Source of the DNA: Paulinella micropora
Lineage: Eukaryota > Cercozoa > Imbricatea > Euglyphida
Assembly (NCBI GenBank): GCA_009731375.1
Contig: BJOX01000047.1
Coordinates: 850,030 to 914,029, forward strand
Length of the DNA stretch: 64,000 nucleotides
Direction of reading: 5' to 3'
Below the pieces are notes generated by a model. The model made no database searches, had not been told where the DNA came from, and was given only the letters and a program-made list of their open reading frames with translations. A program made the translations under genes and the position numbers. Position 1 is the first letter of the stretch. Each line of letters begins with the position of its first letter. Shown here piece by piece: positions 30,965 through 45,430 of this stretch.

Positions 30965-31193
30965 TCTGTTAGAATAATATATTTAATTGTATTAAATATA
31001 TTAATCTGGAACTCTCACCAAAAGCAGTTTGCAGTAACAGAACTTTAATAGAAAACAGAAAAGGCGCGAAGCGCAGAACGCAAAGTAACATGACTGGCCG
31101 GATCTAAGTAATGGCTCTAACGACACCGTTACTCCGATGCGGCCGGCCGGCCGGGTAACTAATTATTAATAATATTAATTATTAGTTCCAACA
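30965..31193 (-). mobile_element. LTR candidate with adjacent polypurine tract
   Basis: Bounded by TGTTAGAA and TTCCAACA, near-perfect inverted ends of the TG...CA type. Immediately to the right the minus strand carries the purine-rich CCAGGGGGAG, expected of a polypurine tract next to a 3' LTR. Length is 229 bp. No partner LTR was found in the window. Confidence 0.5.
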
Positions 31194-31757
31194 CTCCCCC
31201 TGGAACAAAGTAAATTATGAAAGTTACTGCAGGTCCTATATATGTCACGACCACTATTACTATTTGTGAAACGTATTAAAACACAAACTCAAAACATAAC
31301 GTAACCACTGTTACCATCACACTCTCCGAGACGTGCAATCAGGCTTGGCTACCCGCTCAGACCGTGGCAAGTATGTATCGGTTAGACTACATACAAGGCA
31401 GCGACCCCGCAATCTGATTGGGCCTACCTGAGGAGAAAACGATTAGTGTCCTACCCACCCTTTATCGCTTAATACATATTCCTCGGTAACGGATGATAAC
31501 ATTATGTAAACCAGACATATGAAACATACCATCATGAGTATATGTTAATATGATCCAGGATAGATATGATAATATATAAATATTAATGATAGCTATGCAA
31601 CTATGCTAATTCATCATATATTAACGTATTATATGAGCACTATAAAAAAATGACAGCGCTTCCCGTAGGGGTACATGAAGAAAAATTATCCAACTATGTT
31701 CTGGTACAGCTAGGAGACAGTTGCCGAGGTCTTTCGAAACGATAAAGCACCCGAAGG
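31194..31757. other. Unassigned sequence between LTR candidates
   Basis: AT-rich, without reading frames. It may be the internal remnant of the element that owns the left LTR. Confidence 0.4.
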
Positions 31758-32097
31758 TGTTGCGAGACGATCAACGACCCACCGACTGCCATCACAAGCC
31801 TCCAACTCAGTTGGCTTAGTTATAGTATATATGTATATATTTATATATGATAAGCGAGTTAAATATTACGCAAAAGTACAATTAATCTGATTCCCCCCAT
31901 TAGCACTCGGATCCATTCGAGATACGCAGCGAAATGCATGGAGACGGACGGGCGCAAAGACAAACGCGGGTACGTGCGTGGGGGTGGGCTCGGAGATGAG
32001 CGCGGAGAAGAACATAGAAATGGCGAACAGAAGAAAGAGTCGGTATCTCCCCAATCACACTTTTCGCCCAGCGGAGGTAGACCCAGTACCTACAACA
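31758..32097 (-). mobile_element. Probable 3' LTR of the copia-like element
   Basis: Ends in TGTTG and CAACA. On the minus strand it follows a purine tract (AAGAGGGGAG) 100 bp after the stop codon of the reverse transcriptase frame, which is the expected place for a 3' LTR. It contains a TATATAAATATATA stretch. The 5' partner is missing, so LTR identity cannot be tested. Confidence 0.5.
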
Positions 32098-32200
32098 CTC
32101 CCCTCTTAACGTATACGTATGCGTAAATTTAAAATCGCAACTTATTGATAATACATATGTAAAATGGCCCATAAAATACGGATATATGACAAATCCTTAA

Positions 32201-33185
32201 TTATTTTGCAAAATACGAGAAATTAATCCCAAAGCGGATCATACACCCCTTGTCCACGATTAACGAGACTTTGTTTGCTAGGACATTGAATTTTTCGTGT
32301 GTGAAATTGATCTTAGTAAAAATGTCCGCAAGATTATCTTTGGAAGGTACCCGGAAAAGTTTGACTATTCCCTTTTTAACCAGCCTAGTAAGAAAACGGT
32401 ACCTAACGTCAACGGTTTGTAATACGCTTGCGGCGTTTACAGCTTCGTCGATATCCGGTCTAGTAATTTTGGCTAGAAAAGGCAAACTTCCGACTATCTG
32501 GGGAATAGAGAACTGCCTAAGTCTAGCTGAGGCGTGCATAGGCGCGGGGTCGACTTTGGTACCTGGGGTAGCGCTTGGCTTGCTATCTGCGTACCCGAAG
32601 AACTTAATAACCTTTCTGGCGTAAGTTCTCTGATGTACTATTATCTCTCCCTTTCGCTGTTCTGTCTCCATGCCTTTGAACTCCCTGGCTAATCCTAGAC
32701 GTTTAATGGGGAATCGCTTCTCCAAGCTATCGCAAAATTTGGAGTAAGCTTGTTCATCGGGGGCTACGAAGATAAGATCGTCAACGTGGAACACGCCAAT
32801 GATGGCTTTGCTCACGTGTACTCCCTTTTGTATGAACATGCACGGGTCGGCTTTCAAGGGCTCAAATCCTAGTTCTCTTAGAAGTTCAGCGAAAAGATCG
32901 TACCATCTCTTGCCTGCCTGGGGGGCTCCATACAGAGCTTTGGTGATCTTGAGAAACATACCTTCCTTACCCTTTTCTGCAACTCCCGGAGGGGCTCTAG
33001 CATATACCGGGTCCTTCATCAATGCATTGAGGTATGCGTTTTTGAAGTCAACGGCATAGACTTTGTTTCCTAAACTTACCGCTAGTTTGAAAAGCAACAA
33101 AGCTGATCTATGATTCGCACACGGGACATAGAGCTGTTCGGGGTTATAGCTTATTCCGGGTTCTACCTGATCTCTTCTTAGAGAA
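32201..33185 (-). pseudogene. Copia-type reverse transcriptase, RNase H core missing
   Basis: Ty1/copia reverse transcriptase. YAVDFKNAYLNA is motif A, KALYGAPQAGKRWYD follows, and FHVDDLIFV (32785-32777) is the catalytic VDD motif. LGLAREFKGMETE and TRPDIDEAVNAAS then lead directly to VDVRYRFLTRLVKKG and DNLADIFTK. In intact copia elements these two blocks are separated by about 130 residues of RNase H containing the DADWA and EAEY active-site motifs; that core is absent. The frame also differs from the upstream coding part at about 33185. The reading frame after the deletion is preserved, which suggests a clean in-frame loss. The element is unlikely to be autonomous. Confidence 0.75.
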
Positions 33186-33188
33186 TAG

Positions 33189-35082
33189 TCAAGACTTTAC
33201 GAATTTTACTCCCTTATCTGTCTTTACTTTATGAACCCATAACAAACCCACAGGCTTCACGCCGGCTCGTTTGACAACGTCGGCTGTCACCCATTCGTAA
33301 GTTTTAAACTCCCTTAGGGCTTTCAGTTCATTGTCAATGCCTTTTTGTAAGTCCTTTAGCGTCATTCCTTCTACTAGATCAGTAGGTAAGTGTATGTAAA
33401 ACAACCATTTGCTTGCTTCTTCTTGAGAAATGCAGTCATCCATGTCGGTCAAGTGTTCATTCATTAGTTTCATGTAATGAGTGGATGTTTTTGACAAGTC
33501 TGTCTGTGTTCTCGTCATTTTTCCGTGGATTATGTTTGCAGTCGATACGCTATCGCTCTGTTCCCATGTTAATCCTTTCGGGGGTGGCTTACCTTCTACG
33601 TACTGATTGGGGTCAGTGTAGTCGGCATCTGGTGCTGTGAAATCAGAGTTTGGAGTCGGGCCTATACTAACTTGTTTGTACGAGTCGTCCTGCAAGCTTT
33701 GTTCTAAGCTTAGCTCGTCTTGTTGTTCTGATTCACTGTGCTGTGGCTGTTCGGTGTCATGAGTTGGCGAATCTGGTGTATTCGTGTTCTCGTGAGTGGG
33801 GACTAGGAGTGGTGTGTGATCCTCGTTGTCGTTGTCTTGTGCGTTAGTCGATGGTATTGGAGTGTCTGCTAATAGACTACCTATCTCGCTAGTGTCTATG
33901 TGTGGAATGTTTTCGGTGAAGCTATGTTTCTCTCGCTCCCCCTCAGATTCGTCACTCCATGCTATCTCCGCTGCATTGCCTGTCAGTGGGCCTACTTTGT
34001 GAGGATTGAAACGCGCATTTCTAACTCCTGGAATCACTCTTTTACCGTCCCATACTCGATACAGCTCCCTGTGTATGTCGTACCCTACTAGAGTAACAAC
34101 TTTGCCGGGCATAGCTCCCTTACCGTCTTTCTTACCTATGTGCATAACTCCTTTGCTACCTATAGGCTTGAGTTGGTGTATTGGGGGCTCTCTACCGAAC
34201 AACTGTTCATAAGGGGACATACACTTTCTAGGACCAGTGGTCGCCGGAAGAGTGTTCCACAAAGTGGAAGCCGTATGTTCCAATTCGTCCCAAAAATTGG
34301 GTGGAAACCCTGCGTGTATACATTGCTCGGGCAGGTCCTCCGGTTGTCTGGTTCATCCTTTCAGCTATGGGATTACCGTCTTTATCGCCAGTAGCTGCAA
34401 CTTTCCATATTATGCCCGGGTATTCTCGTTTTACCTCATTGGGTGCCGTGAATTCCTGGTCACAACGGATTTCCTTAGTCCTATTGCCTGTCGGTGTTTC
34501 AAAGAAAAGGATGTCCTTTCTCAGACAAGCTATGAACTCATTCTTATGCGCGAGATAAAAATCAAGAGTATATCCGGAAAAATCGTCGGTCACCGAGAAT
34601 TTATACCTCTTTCCTGTCCTAGATAGAGTGCGCCATGCTCCCTGTGTGTCTACATGTAGAATTTCTGCTGTCTTGGAAGCTCTACGAATGTGATTGACTG
34701 CGAATCGAGGTAGAACTTTCGATTTGCTAATCATGCACGGCTCGCATAGTGCGCACTCTTCATTTGCGCTGTCGAGTGTCCCTTTGGGACTGATTATCCT
34801 ATATCCGGCCGCTTCTGCAAATGCAGCAGCTTTTGGATAACCAAAATGTCCTATGCTATGATGTAAGATGTCTATATCTATTGGTCTACGTTTGTCTGTC
34901 TTGCTGGGATACTTGACGTACAATACTGCTTCGCTACGACTATCCTTGTTGCTATATTTGCTATCTGTGGCTGTGCTGTGATTTGAAGTGCTCCTATCAC
35001 TATCTCTATCGTTTCTGTTTTTAGGGCTTCCCTCCCCATCACCCCAACATGCTTTCCGTCTTGGGCACACCGAATGGGACAA
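33189..35082 (-). pseudogene. Copia-type integrase and start of reverse transcriptase
   Basis: The GAG-pre-integrase zinc site is seen as LHHSIGHFG...CALCEPC. The integrase core has ILHVDTQGAW (first Asp), VTDDFSGYTLDFYLA, IRCDQEFTAP (second Asp) and NPIAERMNQT (catalytic Glu). A frame change near 34260 joins to a second frame with ATTGPRKCMSPYEQLFGREP, typical of copia integrase C-termini, followed by an acidic linker. KALREFKTYEWVTADVV and GLLWVHKVKTDKGVKF mark the N-terminal part of the reverse transcriptase. The DDE triad is intact despite the frame changes. Confidence 0.75.
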
Positions 35083-35803
35083 AACGCTGATTTATGCGCA
35101 GCGGTTTATCGTTCTTAGTGTCCCATCTGTATAGCAAAGACTTTGCGAGTCTCCCCCTGACAAGTATGTCACTAGTCTCTATCTTAAGGGGCTTTTTGAG
35201 AATGAACATCTGTCCGTTCTCATGGAGGATAGCACGGTGGTGATAATGATCCATGGGACCGGTGGGGGCGATGTTGATGGGCATCAAGGGGTCAAAATAA
35301 GCTGCTTTGGCTATAATGTGAGGTTTTGCGTGTCCATCTACTCTAGCCATTGCATCATGCCTGCCTTTTTGAGCTCTCTCTCTCCATTGCCTGTCTTAAA
35401 CTTCACTGGTTTAACATGAGTCATATTTGTCATAACAGATTCATCACGACAAATGTATTGGGACGCACCACTATCTTGGTAGGTGTGATTGGGTCTGGGC
35501 TTCTCTCTTTCGCTAAATAACCCATGGCTTTGTCTGATATTGTTTCTTTCTCTCCTTTCTTTGCTTTGTGTCCCTCTGTAACTGAATCATCTCTACTCTC
35601 ATTATCGTCTTCTTCTTCTTGTTCATTCTCTTCATCTTCGTCTTCTTCTACATGCTCTTCATCTTCGTCTTCTTCTACATGCTCTATTTCTTCTTCTGGT
35701 GATGACATTTCTAATGCTTTCAACAGTCTTATCTCGTCTGAGTTCTTCTCCCAGTCACTGTCGTCATGCATCAGTTCTTCTTCTTCTTCTTCTTCTTCTT
35801 CTT

Positions 35804-35834
<31 letters not shown>

Positions 35835-36623
35835 TTCATTTCTTGTCTGATCCTCCTCATCTACTTCTTCAATCTCTTCTTGTGGTGCATCATTGTCTAC
35901 CTTCTTTTGTTCTGCCCTAGCTGTCTGGTTGTTGACTGGTGGGGTAGTGAAAAGAATGCGTTCTGTGGGAACGTTTGGTTGTAGTGAGCTGGATACACCA
36001 GGCAAACGTGCTCTCTCTTGTGGGGTGGAATGCGTAAGTATGGGGTCTCTTTTTACACTATAGGCGCTAGTGCGTACGACTCTGTGCTTGGCATACACTC
36101 CCTCTATCGCATTCATAATGTCTGTGAGAAAGTCGTCTTTTTGCTCATCTGCCATCCACACTACCTCCTTATTTTCTGTCCATTCACATCCTTGTGTCAT
36201 TACTTCTGCTAAGTGCTGTAAGGTGTGAAAATTGATATGTGAAATGTGTGGATTGGGGCGTGCTTGGTCGTCAACTACTACTAGACCTGCCTGTCTGAAT
36301 GCAGTGCTAGTGAGATAGTGACCACCTGGAGTAAGTTGCTGAACGTGAGCAGATGATTGTGCTGTGGTGACAGAGGTAGTACAAGACCTTTCAGGTATAG
36401 GACATACTGGGATGTTACTTTCTGGTATTGGTCTGTCATCGTGTCTGTCTTCGCACTCGTCTCTCTGTCTGTTCTGTCGGTTCTGACTTTTCTGATCTGA
36501 GGTGGGGACCGAACCGATTTTTCGCGCGTACTGTAGCGTAATCGCATTCAGTTCTGCTGACGGCGCAATTTGAAACTCGTGCGACTGTTCCGGCGGGTAA
36601 TAGACCCATGCTTGATTCAGCAT
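35083..36623 (-). pseudogene. Copia-type aspartic protease with acidic linker
   Basis: DSGASQYICRDES at about 35475-35437 is the retropepsin active-site motif of copia elements (D-S/T-G-A). Upstream is a long polar linker without recognised domains (36623-35832), interrupted by an array of (GAA)n on the minus strand at 35775-35832 that gives poly-Glu. Downstream to about 35039 is the rest of the protease and the start of the pre-integrase region (MFILKKPLKIETSD). Several frames are used. Confidence 0.65.
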
Positions 36624-36942
36624 TGTATACCCTTGTACGTTTCCATACTTTTATAGGTACAGTTCTGCTTTCTGTTCTAAGCCTTTCTGGTCTGGGTAGT
36701 TCCCGCATTTTGCAGGTCTTGCTTCTCCAGGTCTATCAAGGTCTATGAAAGGGAAGAAAGGGTCTTGGTGTGCGTGATAGCCGCAGAACTTCGAGAATTC
36801 GAACATTTTCCCCATCATTTTGGGTGATCCGAAAATGTTGGGGTCGCGAGTAATCCCGCACTGTTCACCGCGTGTATTTCTCCCTTGACATCGTAGGTTA
36901 CCTCTAACATCTGTCTCCTTTCTGACTAACTGTTTCTGTTTG

Positions 36943-38546
36943 CTAGATAGAGTATAGCCAGGCTGTAGCTTGGAATAGATGGGATGTGGTGGTGGTTTGC
37001 AACGACCTGTACGTTCCGTTAGAGACTGGGTACTTCAGGAGAGGTTGTGCGTGTAGTGATAGACTCTGTTTCGTCTTTCTCTCTCTTGCTTCGATCTCTC
37101 TGTTCTCCTGTCTCCTGTTTGTCCTTTCGTGAGTGAGTAGTGTGCAGCTTGTCCTGTGTCGTTGTTGACTGTCGTTTGCTGTCTGTGCGTTGTTGTCTAC
37201 TCTGTCGACTGCTCTGCTGCTGACTGCTGTTCTGAGACTGTCTTTCTTGCTGACTGCTAGTCTGTGACTGCCCTGTCTGCGACTGTCTGCTCTGCTGTCT
37301 GCCTGTCTGTGACGGTCTTTCTTGCTGACTGCTAGTCTGTGACTGCCTTGTCTGCGACTGTCTAGGCTGAGACTGTCTGTGATGTGACTGTCTGCTTTGC
37401 TGACTGCTGTTCTGTGTCTGCGTGAACTGCTTCTGTTCGGTGTTGTTGCTAGCCTGTCTGGCTGACTGTCTTCTAGTTCTAGGCTATCTTCCTCCTCTGT
37501 CTCCTGTCCTCCTCCGCATAAAACAAACACAGACTGACTCTCTTCCTCCTCTTCTTCGCTAGGCTCGTCTTGTTGTTCTGTGTTGTCTTTTTCTTGTGTG
37601 AGTTCATTGTCTTGTTCGTCTGAGGCTTGCTCAGCTACTGCGACAGTAGTTCTAGGGGACTTCTTGGAAGGTTTAGTGCCCGAAAACCTTTTAGACTTAA
37701 ACCGGGGGCAATCCTTACGGGGGTGTCTCTTGCCTTTCTTGCATTCACCTTTTACGCAAGGCTTGCTGCAGTCTTTGGCTAAGTGCCCGGGGGAATTGCA
37801 GTTGAAGCAACGTTGTGCTTCGTCGTCCGTTTGTTGGGTCACAAATGACTTCTCAAAAGTCTTACGTTCTCCTTTAGTTTTCTCAGGGGTTTCGCCTGCC
37901 TTAAGGGTCTTTCGCTGAGAGTTCTGTTTTAATTTATACTTAACCCAGATTTTTCTCAGCATATCTTCCACTTGGGAGTGGGAAGTGATTCCCTTATTTT
38001 CGAATTGGATCATTAGGGCGTCGAGCCCTCCGAATGCTGGGTGATACGAGAGCTTGTGCAAGAGGTGTGCAGTGAAAAATTATGTAGGGATTTTCCCACC
38101 ATTCTTTGAATCTGAAGCTCAGAGAGTCGGTTCTCATCAAGCCAATAGCCTATGTCTCCCTTGGGGCTGGCAACGATATATTTTTGCCATCTTATAATCA
38201 TATCGAGGAGTGATTTGCCGCCATACCTCTTGTCGACCAAAACCAACATGCCGATAGGATTTCTATTCTCTACACTCATGCACATTGTCACTAGGACGGG
38301 TACTTTAAATGCAACTGAGAGATAGAGTCCTAATCTTCGCATACGCTGTGCGTATTGTTTGTCAGCTTTTTTTCTTTTGGAGGATGCTCTCTTTTTCCTC
38401 GTGTGGGCTCTTTTGGCTTTGCTTTCTTCTTCCAGCTGTTCCTTGGCCGGTAGAAGGAGAGAGGCTTTGCCTTTTTGAGAGGATGAATCTTTTCCTTGTT
38501 TGGGCTTTTCTCTCTGATGCAACGTCAACGCCCACTCCCAAGACAT
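36943..38546 (-). pseudogene. Copia-like Gag region B, 5' truncated
   Basis: Minus-strand Gag in two frames. 38546-38013 holds a basic helical part (KRAHTRKKRASSKRKK) and a capsid-like region. 38061-36943 begins with HKLSYHPAFGG, then a CCHC knuckle (CFNCNSPGHLAKDC) and a second Cys cluster (CVKGECKKGKRHPRKDC). After this comes a repetitive Ser/Asp/Arg tail (units near RLAVSKKDSHR) that reflects a 36-60 bp minisatellite. Homology to Gag region A at 24867-27008 is clear at the HPA(Y/F)G motif. The N-terminal acidic part present in region A is absent here; the sequence changes at about 38550 into the plus-strand reverse transcriptase element. Confidence 0.65.
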
Positions 38547-38576
38547 CTTGCACGTTTCAAACTCCTACCAGACACA

Positions 38577-40511
38577 ATGGAAAAACCTGCCTGTACTTGC
38601 CGAAGCTGGGACATAAGCATCTGGGTATTGCATGTCTCATTCCATCTGGCATCACAGGAAGGAACCTTGGGAAAGATAGGCAAACTCAGTGCCACCACCA
38701 TACCGCATCCTGCACCTAGCTTTGTCTTAAAATCACTTCTCAAGTCAACTATTACCTTCGTGAAACGAATCCAGACCGCCCTACGTCTCCCCACCATTGA
38801 CTTCGAATGAAATCAGTCTATTATCGACAGCAAACAAAACAAATCAGCTTCAGAGGAACTCGACTGCAAAACCTGGATTAACCTTCTCTACGCCATGGCC
38901 GAACAGCTACCGCACCGCAACAAGTATCGACTTGGCAGTCTCATTGACAAATACAGAACCCTTAGTGAAACCTGCCCTGATCCGCCCTCGAAATCAATCA
39001 CAGAGAAGGATATCGTGCAAGCAAGGATACGGCTCTCCCGAATGGTAGTCCAAGCCCTCGACAAAAACAACAATCAACTATGGGTTGAGTGCCCAGTCTT
39101 AACCTGGGAACGCATACAAAAAGAAGTACTCAAAGCACCCTCCTTCCTCTATGTCGATGTAAACCGAACCGATCTACTGAACGCCTACCGAACAGACTTT
39201 GAACGACACAACCTCCAACGTTTCGGCTCACTTCGAACTCGCAAAGCTGCTATCCATTCAACTACTTCATTACCTAAAAACAAAGACAATGCCAACAAAA
39301 CTCGACTAATCTGCAACCAAGCCCGATCGCCCTGGCGCTCCATCCTCCGTAGAGTAGGCAAGATTCTCAGCTTCCTCACTATAGAACTCTCCCATCGTGT
39401 ACGCACCTTTAACCTAAACAGACTTGACGAAATACGCTCCCATCTAAACCGCGCGTATAATACCTTCTCCAACAGCAATACGAACGACGCTTCTAGACGT
39501 ACCATAAAAGTTTTCCAATTCGACGTAAAACAGATGTTCACGTGGTTGGCCCAACCTAGTACGATGCAATCTCTACGTTTCGCCCTGGCCAACATCATCT
39601 TCAACCTTCCAAAATCCAGAAACTGGAAGCCAGTAGTATACATCTCAAAAACCCTTACAAATAATGGAAAATACGATACTGGATGGAATCGGAGCTACGC
39701 CCCACAAGACTATATTGCCTTCACATTTGATGACATATACAATATTGTGTCACTGGACTTTGCTCATTCTCACTTCATTATTGGCGATGCAGTTTTCGTC
39801 CAAAAAGATGGATGTCCGATCGGTGGCTATCTATCCTCCCCTCTCGCGCAAATGAAATGCATGTGTGACGAAGCCGTCCTAATCCGACCGCTACTTACGC
39901 CGTCATCCAGCAAACACTTCTACGGAATACGCCAAGTCGACGACCTCCTACTGCTTATACTAGCAAATTGGCACGATGAACTGGAAGTCCAAGAAGCCTA
40001 AAAAATACTTCAGGCGATACGTGACTCTGGAACAGCAGCAGAATCACCATTACGACCCCATGCCTACACAGGCGGCCTTGAACTGGAAGAAAACAAGCTC
40101 GAACCGATCAACAACACTTTCGAAGTGGATTTTGCGGGAACGTCAATACAGATGCATCAGGACCCGGCCGTGAGATTCAACATCCGACCTCTCTTCAAGA
40201 ACTGGAAGCAGATGATGTCCCATAATAGCCGACCCATGCAGCGCCTCCCACCATACTCCCCCTATATCAACCATACAATACTCCATGCAACTCTGGTCGG
40301 CATGTTAGCCAACTTTGCATGCCAAACAAACTCAGAAAATCTTCTCCTATCAGCGACGTTACAACTAATGGTCGCAATACCCTACCCATGCTCCGTTTGG
40401 AAAGCTGCACTTGATCGAGTATACCGTCTCTGCCCTGAAGAATGGAGTGACCTCGCCATCGTCACATTCGGATCTTTGCCCGTCTACCGAAGAATGTGCG
40501 TAGTACCCTGA
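38577..40511 (+). pseudogene. Penelope-like or unclassified reverse transcriptase, two stops
   Basis: One frame from an ATG at 38577 to TGA at 40511, interrupted by TGA at 38808 and TAA at 39999. Reverse transcriptase motifs are NKTRLICNQARSPWRSIL (motif 2/finger region), VFQFDVKQMFTWL (motif A, catalytic Asp), GCPIGGYLSSPLAQMKC (motif B) and YGIRQVDDLLLLIL (motif C, VDD). After the second stop, a thumb-like region (TGGLELEENKLEPI, then FEVDFAGTSIQ) is in frame. The FDVKxMFT and RxVDD forms are closer to Penelope-like elements than to LINE or LTR enzymes. No GIY-YIG endonuclease is seen, so assignment to Penelope is tentative. Confidence 0.65.
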
Positions 40512-42445
<1,934 letters not shown>

Positions 42446-42619
42446 GGTAGACGGATACATACATACATACGTTTATACATACATACATATATAAAGTATT
42501 CAGAACCAGAGCGAACGTCTCTCCTTGTTCGTTTTGCTGTTTTGAACGCTCACTTCTGTCGAGGTGACGTCTGACTTTTTTGCGCAGATTGCCATGTTTA
42601 TACTTGCCANNNNNNNNNN

Positions 42620-42714
42620 TACATGCATGCATGCATGCATGCATATAAACATACATACATACATACATACATACATACATACATACAATACATACATACA
42701 ATACATACAATACA

Positions 42715-42748
<34 letters not shown>

Positions 42749-42778
42749 CAAAAATACATACATACATACATACATACA

Positions 42779-42809
<31 letters not shown>

Positions 42810-43230
42810 GCATAATACATACATACATACAAACATACAAACATACATACATACATACATACATACATACATACATACATACGTACGTACGTATGTGAAT
42901 ACATACAAACCATACCATACCATACCATACCATGCCATACCATGCCATACCATACCATACCATACCATACAATACCATACCATACCATACCATACTTTAC
43001 CATACCATACTTTACCATACCTTACCATACCTTACCATACCATACCATACCATACCATACCATACCATACCATCATACCATACCATACCTTACCATACCT
43101 TACCATACCATACCATACCATACCATACCATACCATACCATACCAACCAACCACCTACCTACCTGCATACATGCATGCATACATACATACATACATACAT
43201 ACATACACAGATGCATACACACACATATAA
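42620..43230. repeat. Microsatellite block (CATA)n and (CATAC)n
   Basis: (CATA)n at 42640-42895, a pentanucleotide (CATAC)n array at about 42905-43145, then (CATA)n again. A 10-N gap lies at 42610-42619. Tyr/Ile/His/Thr-rich reading frames are artefacts. Confidence 0.95.
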
Positions 43231-43530
43231 TGCGCGGGGGACCTCATCGTGAATGAGTTTGAAGAACATTTCCCCACCTTTGCTGCACAATACCACACAC
43301 ACGTGACACACACACACACACACAGACACGCATACACACAAGAACAACTCCCCGTCTTTGCTGCAGAATAATTCAAATCCCTCATACGTCTCCATATATC
43401 CATGCATGTACGACATGAGAGAATAAAGTGTCTACATGTTTTATGCATATTTTGTTTCCCATGGCAGTAAACATAACGTATACAAAATATTTTGTTACGT
43501 GTCCATACAAACTTAATACATACGTTACAT

Positions 43531-43567
<37 letters not shown>

Positions 43568-43630
43568 GGAGAGGGAGAGGGAGAGGCAGAGGGAGAGGGA
43601 GAGGGAGAGAGAGAGAGAGGGAGAGAGAGC

Positions 43631-43679
<49 letters not shown>

Positions 43680-44195
43680 AGGGAGAGGGAGAGAAAGGGA
43701 GAGAAGGAGAAGGAAAGGGAGAGGAGAGAAGGAGAGGGAGAGGAGAGAAGGAAAGGAGAGGAGAGGAGAGGAGAGGAGAAGAGAGGAGAGGAGAGGAGAG
43801 GAGAGAGGAGAGGAGAGGAGAGGAGAGAGGAGAGGAGAGGAGAGATGAGAGGAGAGGAGAGAGGAGAGGAGAGGAGAGGAGAGGGGAGAGGGGAGAGGAG
43901 AGAAGAGGAGAGAGGAGAGGTGAGGTGAGGGGAGGGGAGGAGAGGAGACCAGAGGAGAGGGGAGAGGAGAGGAGAGGGAAGAGGGAAAGAGGAGAGGGGA
44001 GGAGAGGAGAGGAGAGGAGAGGGGAGACGGGAGAGAGGGAGGAGAGGAGACGAGAGGAGAGGGGAGAGGAGAGGAGAGGAGAGGGGAGAGGGAAAGAGGG
44101 GAGAGGGGAGAGGGGGGAGGAGAGGAGAGGAGAGAGGGGAGAGGGGAGAGGGGAGAGGGAGAGGAGCGGAGAGGAGAGAGGAGAGGAGAGGAGCG
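43531..44195. repeat. (GA)n and (GGAGA)n array
   Basis: Purine-only strand for over 650 bp, dinucleotide at first and then a GGAGA-type pentanucleotide. Such homopurine tracts can form triplex DNA. Confidence 0.95.
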
Positions 44196-44199
44196 AGGC

Positions 44200-44410
44200 G
44201 CGTGGAGGCAAGGCTGTGCTGCGGACACCACTTGGGGCTGGGGCAACTGTCTCCTTCCTTCACCTCGAACACGTCCACCTCTGGAGTCGCGCCGCCCGCC
44301 ATCGCCTGCGCAGCCACACACGCCATGTGCCACCACCTGCCCGCCCCGCGCCCCACCAAACTTGCACCTGCACACGCCCCGCACCTCTTGCACCAGCATG
44401 TTCTGCACCA
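44200..44410 (-). other. Possible host exon island
   Basis: GC-rich non-repetitive island between purine arrays. One minus-strand frame gives MAGGATPEVDVFEVKEGDSC and then PSPKWCPQHS, with protein-like composition. Polypyrimidine sequence lies downstream and no clear acceptor can be fixed. Low confidence. Confidence 0.25.
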
Positions 44411-44477
44411 AGCACTTTCACTTCACGTAGTAGCTCTTATACTGTACGTCCTCTTGTGGACGCATGACCTGATTCTC

Positions 44478-45182
<705 letters not shown>

Positions 45183-45183
<1 letters not shown>

Positions 45184-45278
45184 TTTCCACCTTAGATAAA
45201 CGTCTAACTTACTAGTTCGACTTTTCATGTGGACTTTTCCCTGGGATCAATTGTAAAATTGTTTTCTCTCGATAAACG
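45183..45278 (+). repeat. Retroposon 3' tail, family with (GAA)n end, copy 1
   Basis: Begins GTTTCCACCTTA and ends AATTGTAAAATTGTT...CGA directly before (GAA)n. A second copy lies at 45939-46017. Shared sequence joined to the same simple tail suggests 3' ends of one LINE or SINE family. Confidence 0.5.
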
Positions 45279-45311
45279 AAGAAGAAGAAGAAGAAGAAGA
45301 AGAAGAAGAAG

Positions 45312-45430
45312 ATTAATATAAGGGTCACCGTCTTAGTTAAATCAATGGCCTTCGGGCTAACGATTTGTATGGATGACAAGTGGTCACTTGTAAAAGTAAC
45401 TTCACTAAATCAAAGGCAAAGGCAAAGAAG
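45312..45430 (+). repeat. Short interspersed repeat with (GAA)n tail, copy a
   Basis: Contains GGTCACCGTCTTAGTTAAAT, GGCCTTCGGGCTAACGATTT and AAAGGCAAAGGCAAAGAAG. Further copies are at 45572-45651, 50368-50457 and 50595-50696. All but the third run straight into GAA repeats, as expected for retroposed 3' ends. Confidence 0.65.

Noticed and set aside
30462-30977. Ser/Phe-rich plus-strand frame
   Set aside because: Mirror image of the Lys/Glu-rich repeat on the other strand; no membrane-protein pattern beyond the repeat.
36018-36547. Small frames inside the copia protease linker
   Set aside because: Shadows of the minus-strand coding sequence with no independent motif.
43155-44467. 300-420 codon frames of Ser/Leu/Pro or Arg/Glu/Gly
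   Set aside because: Translation of the (GA)n and (GGAGA)n arrays.
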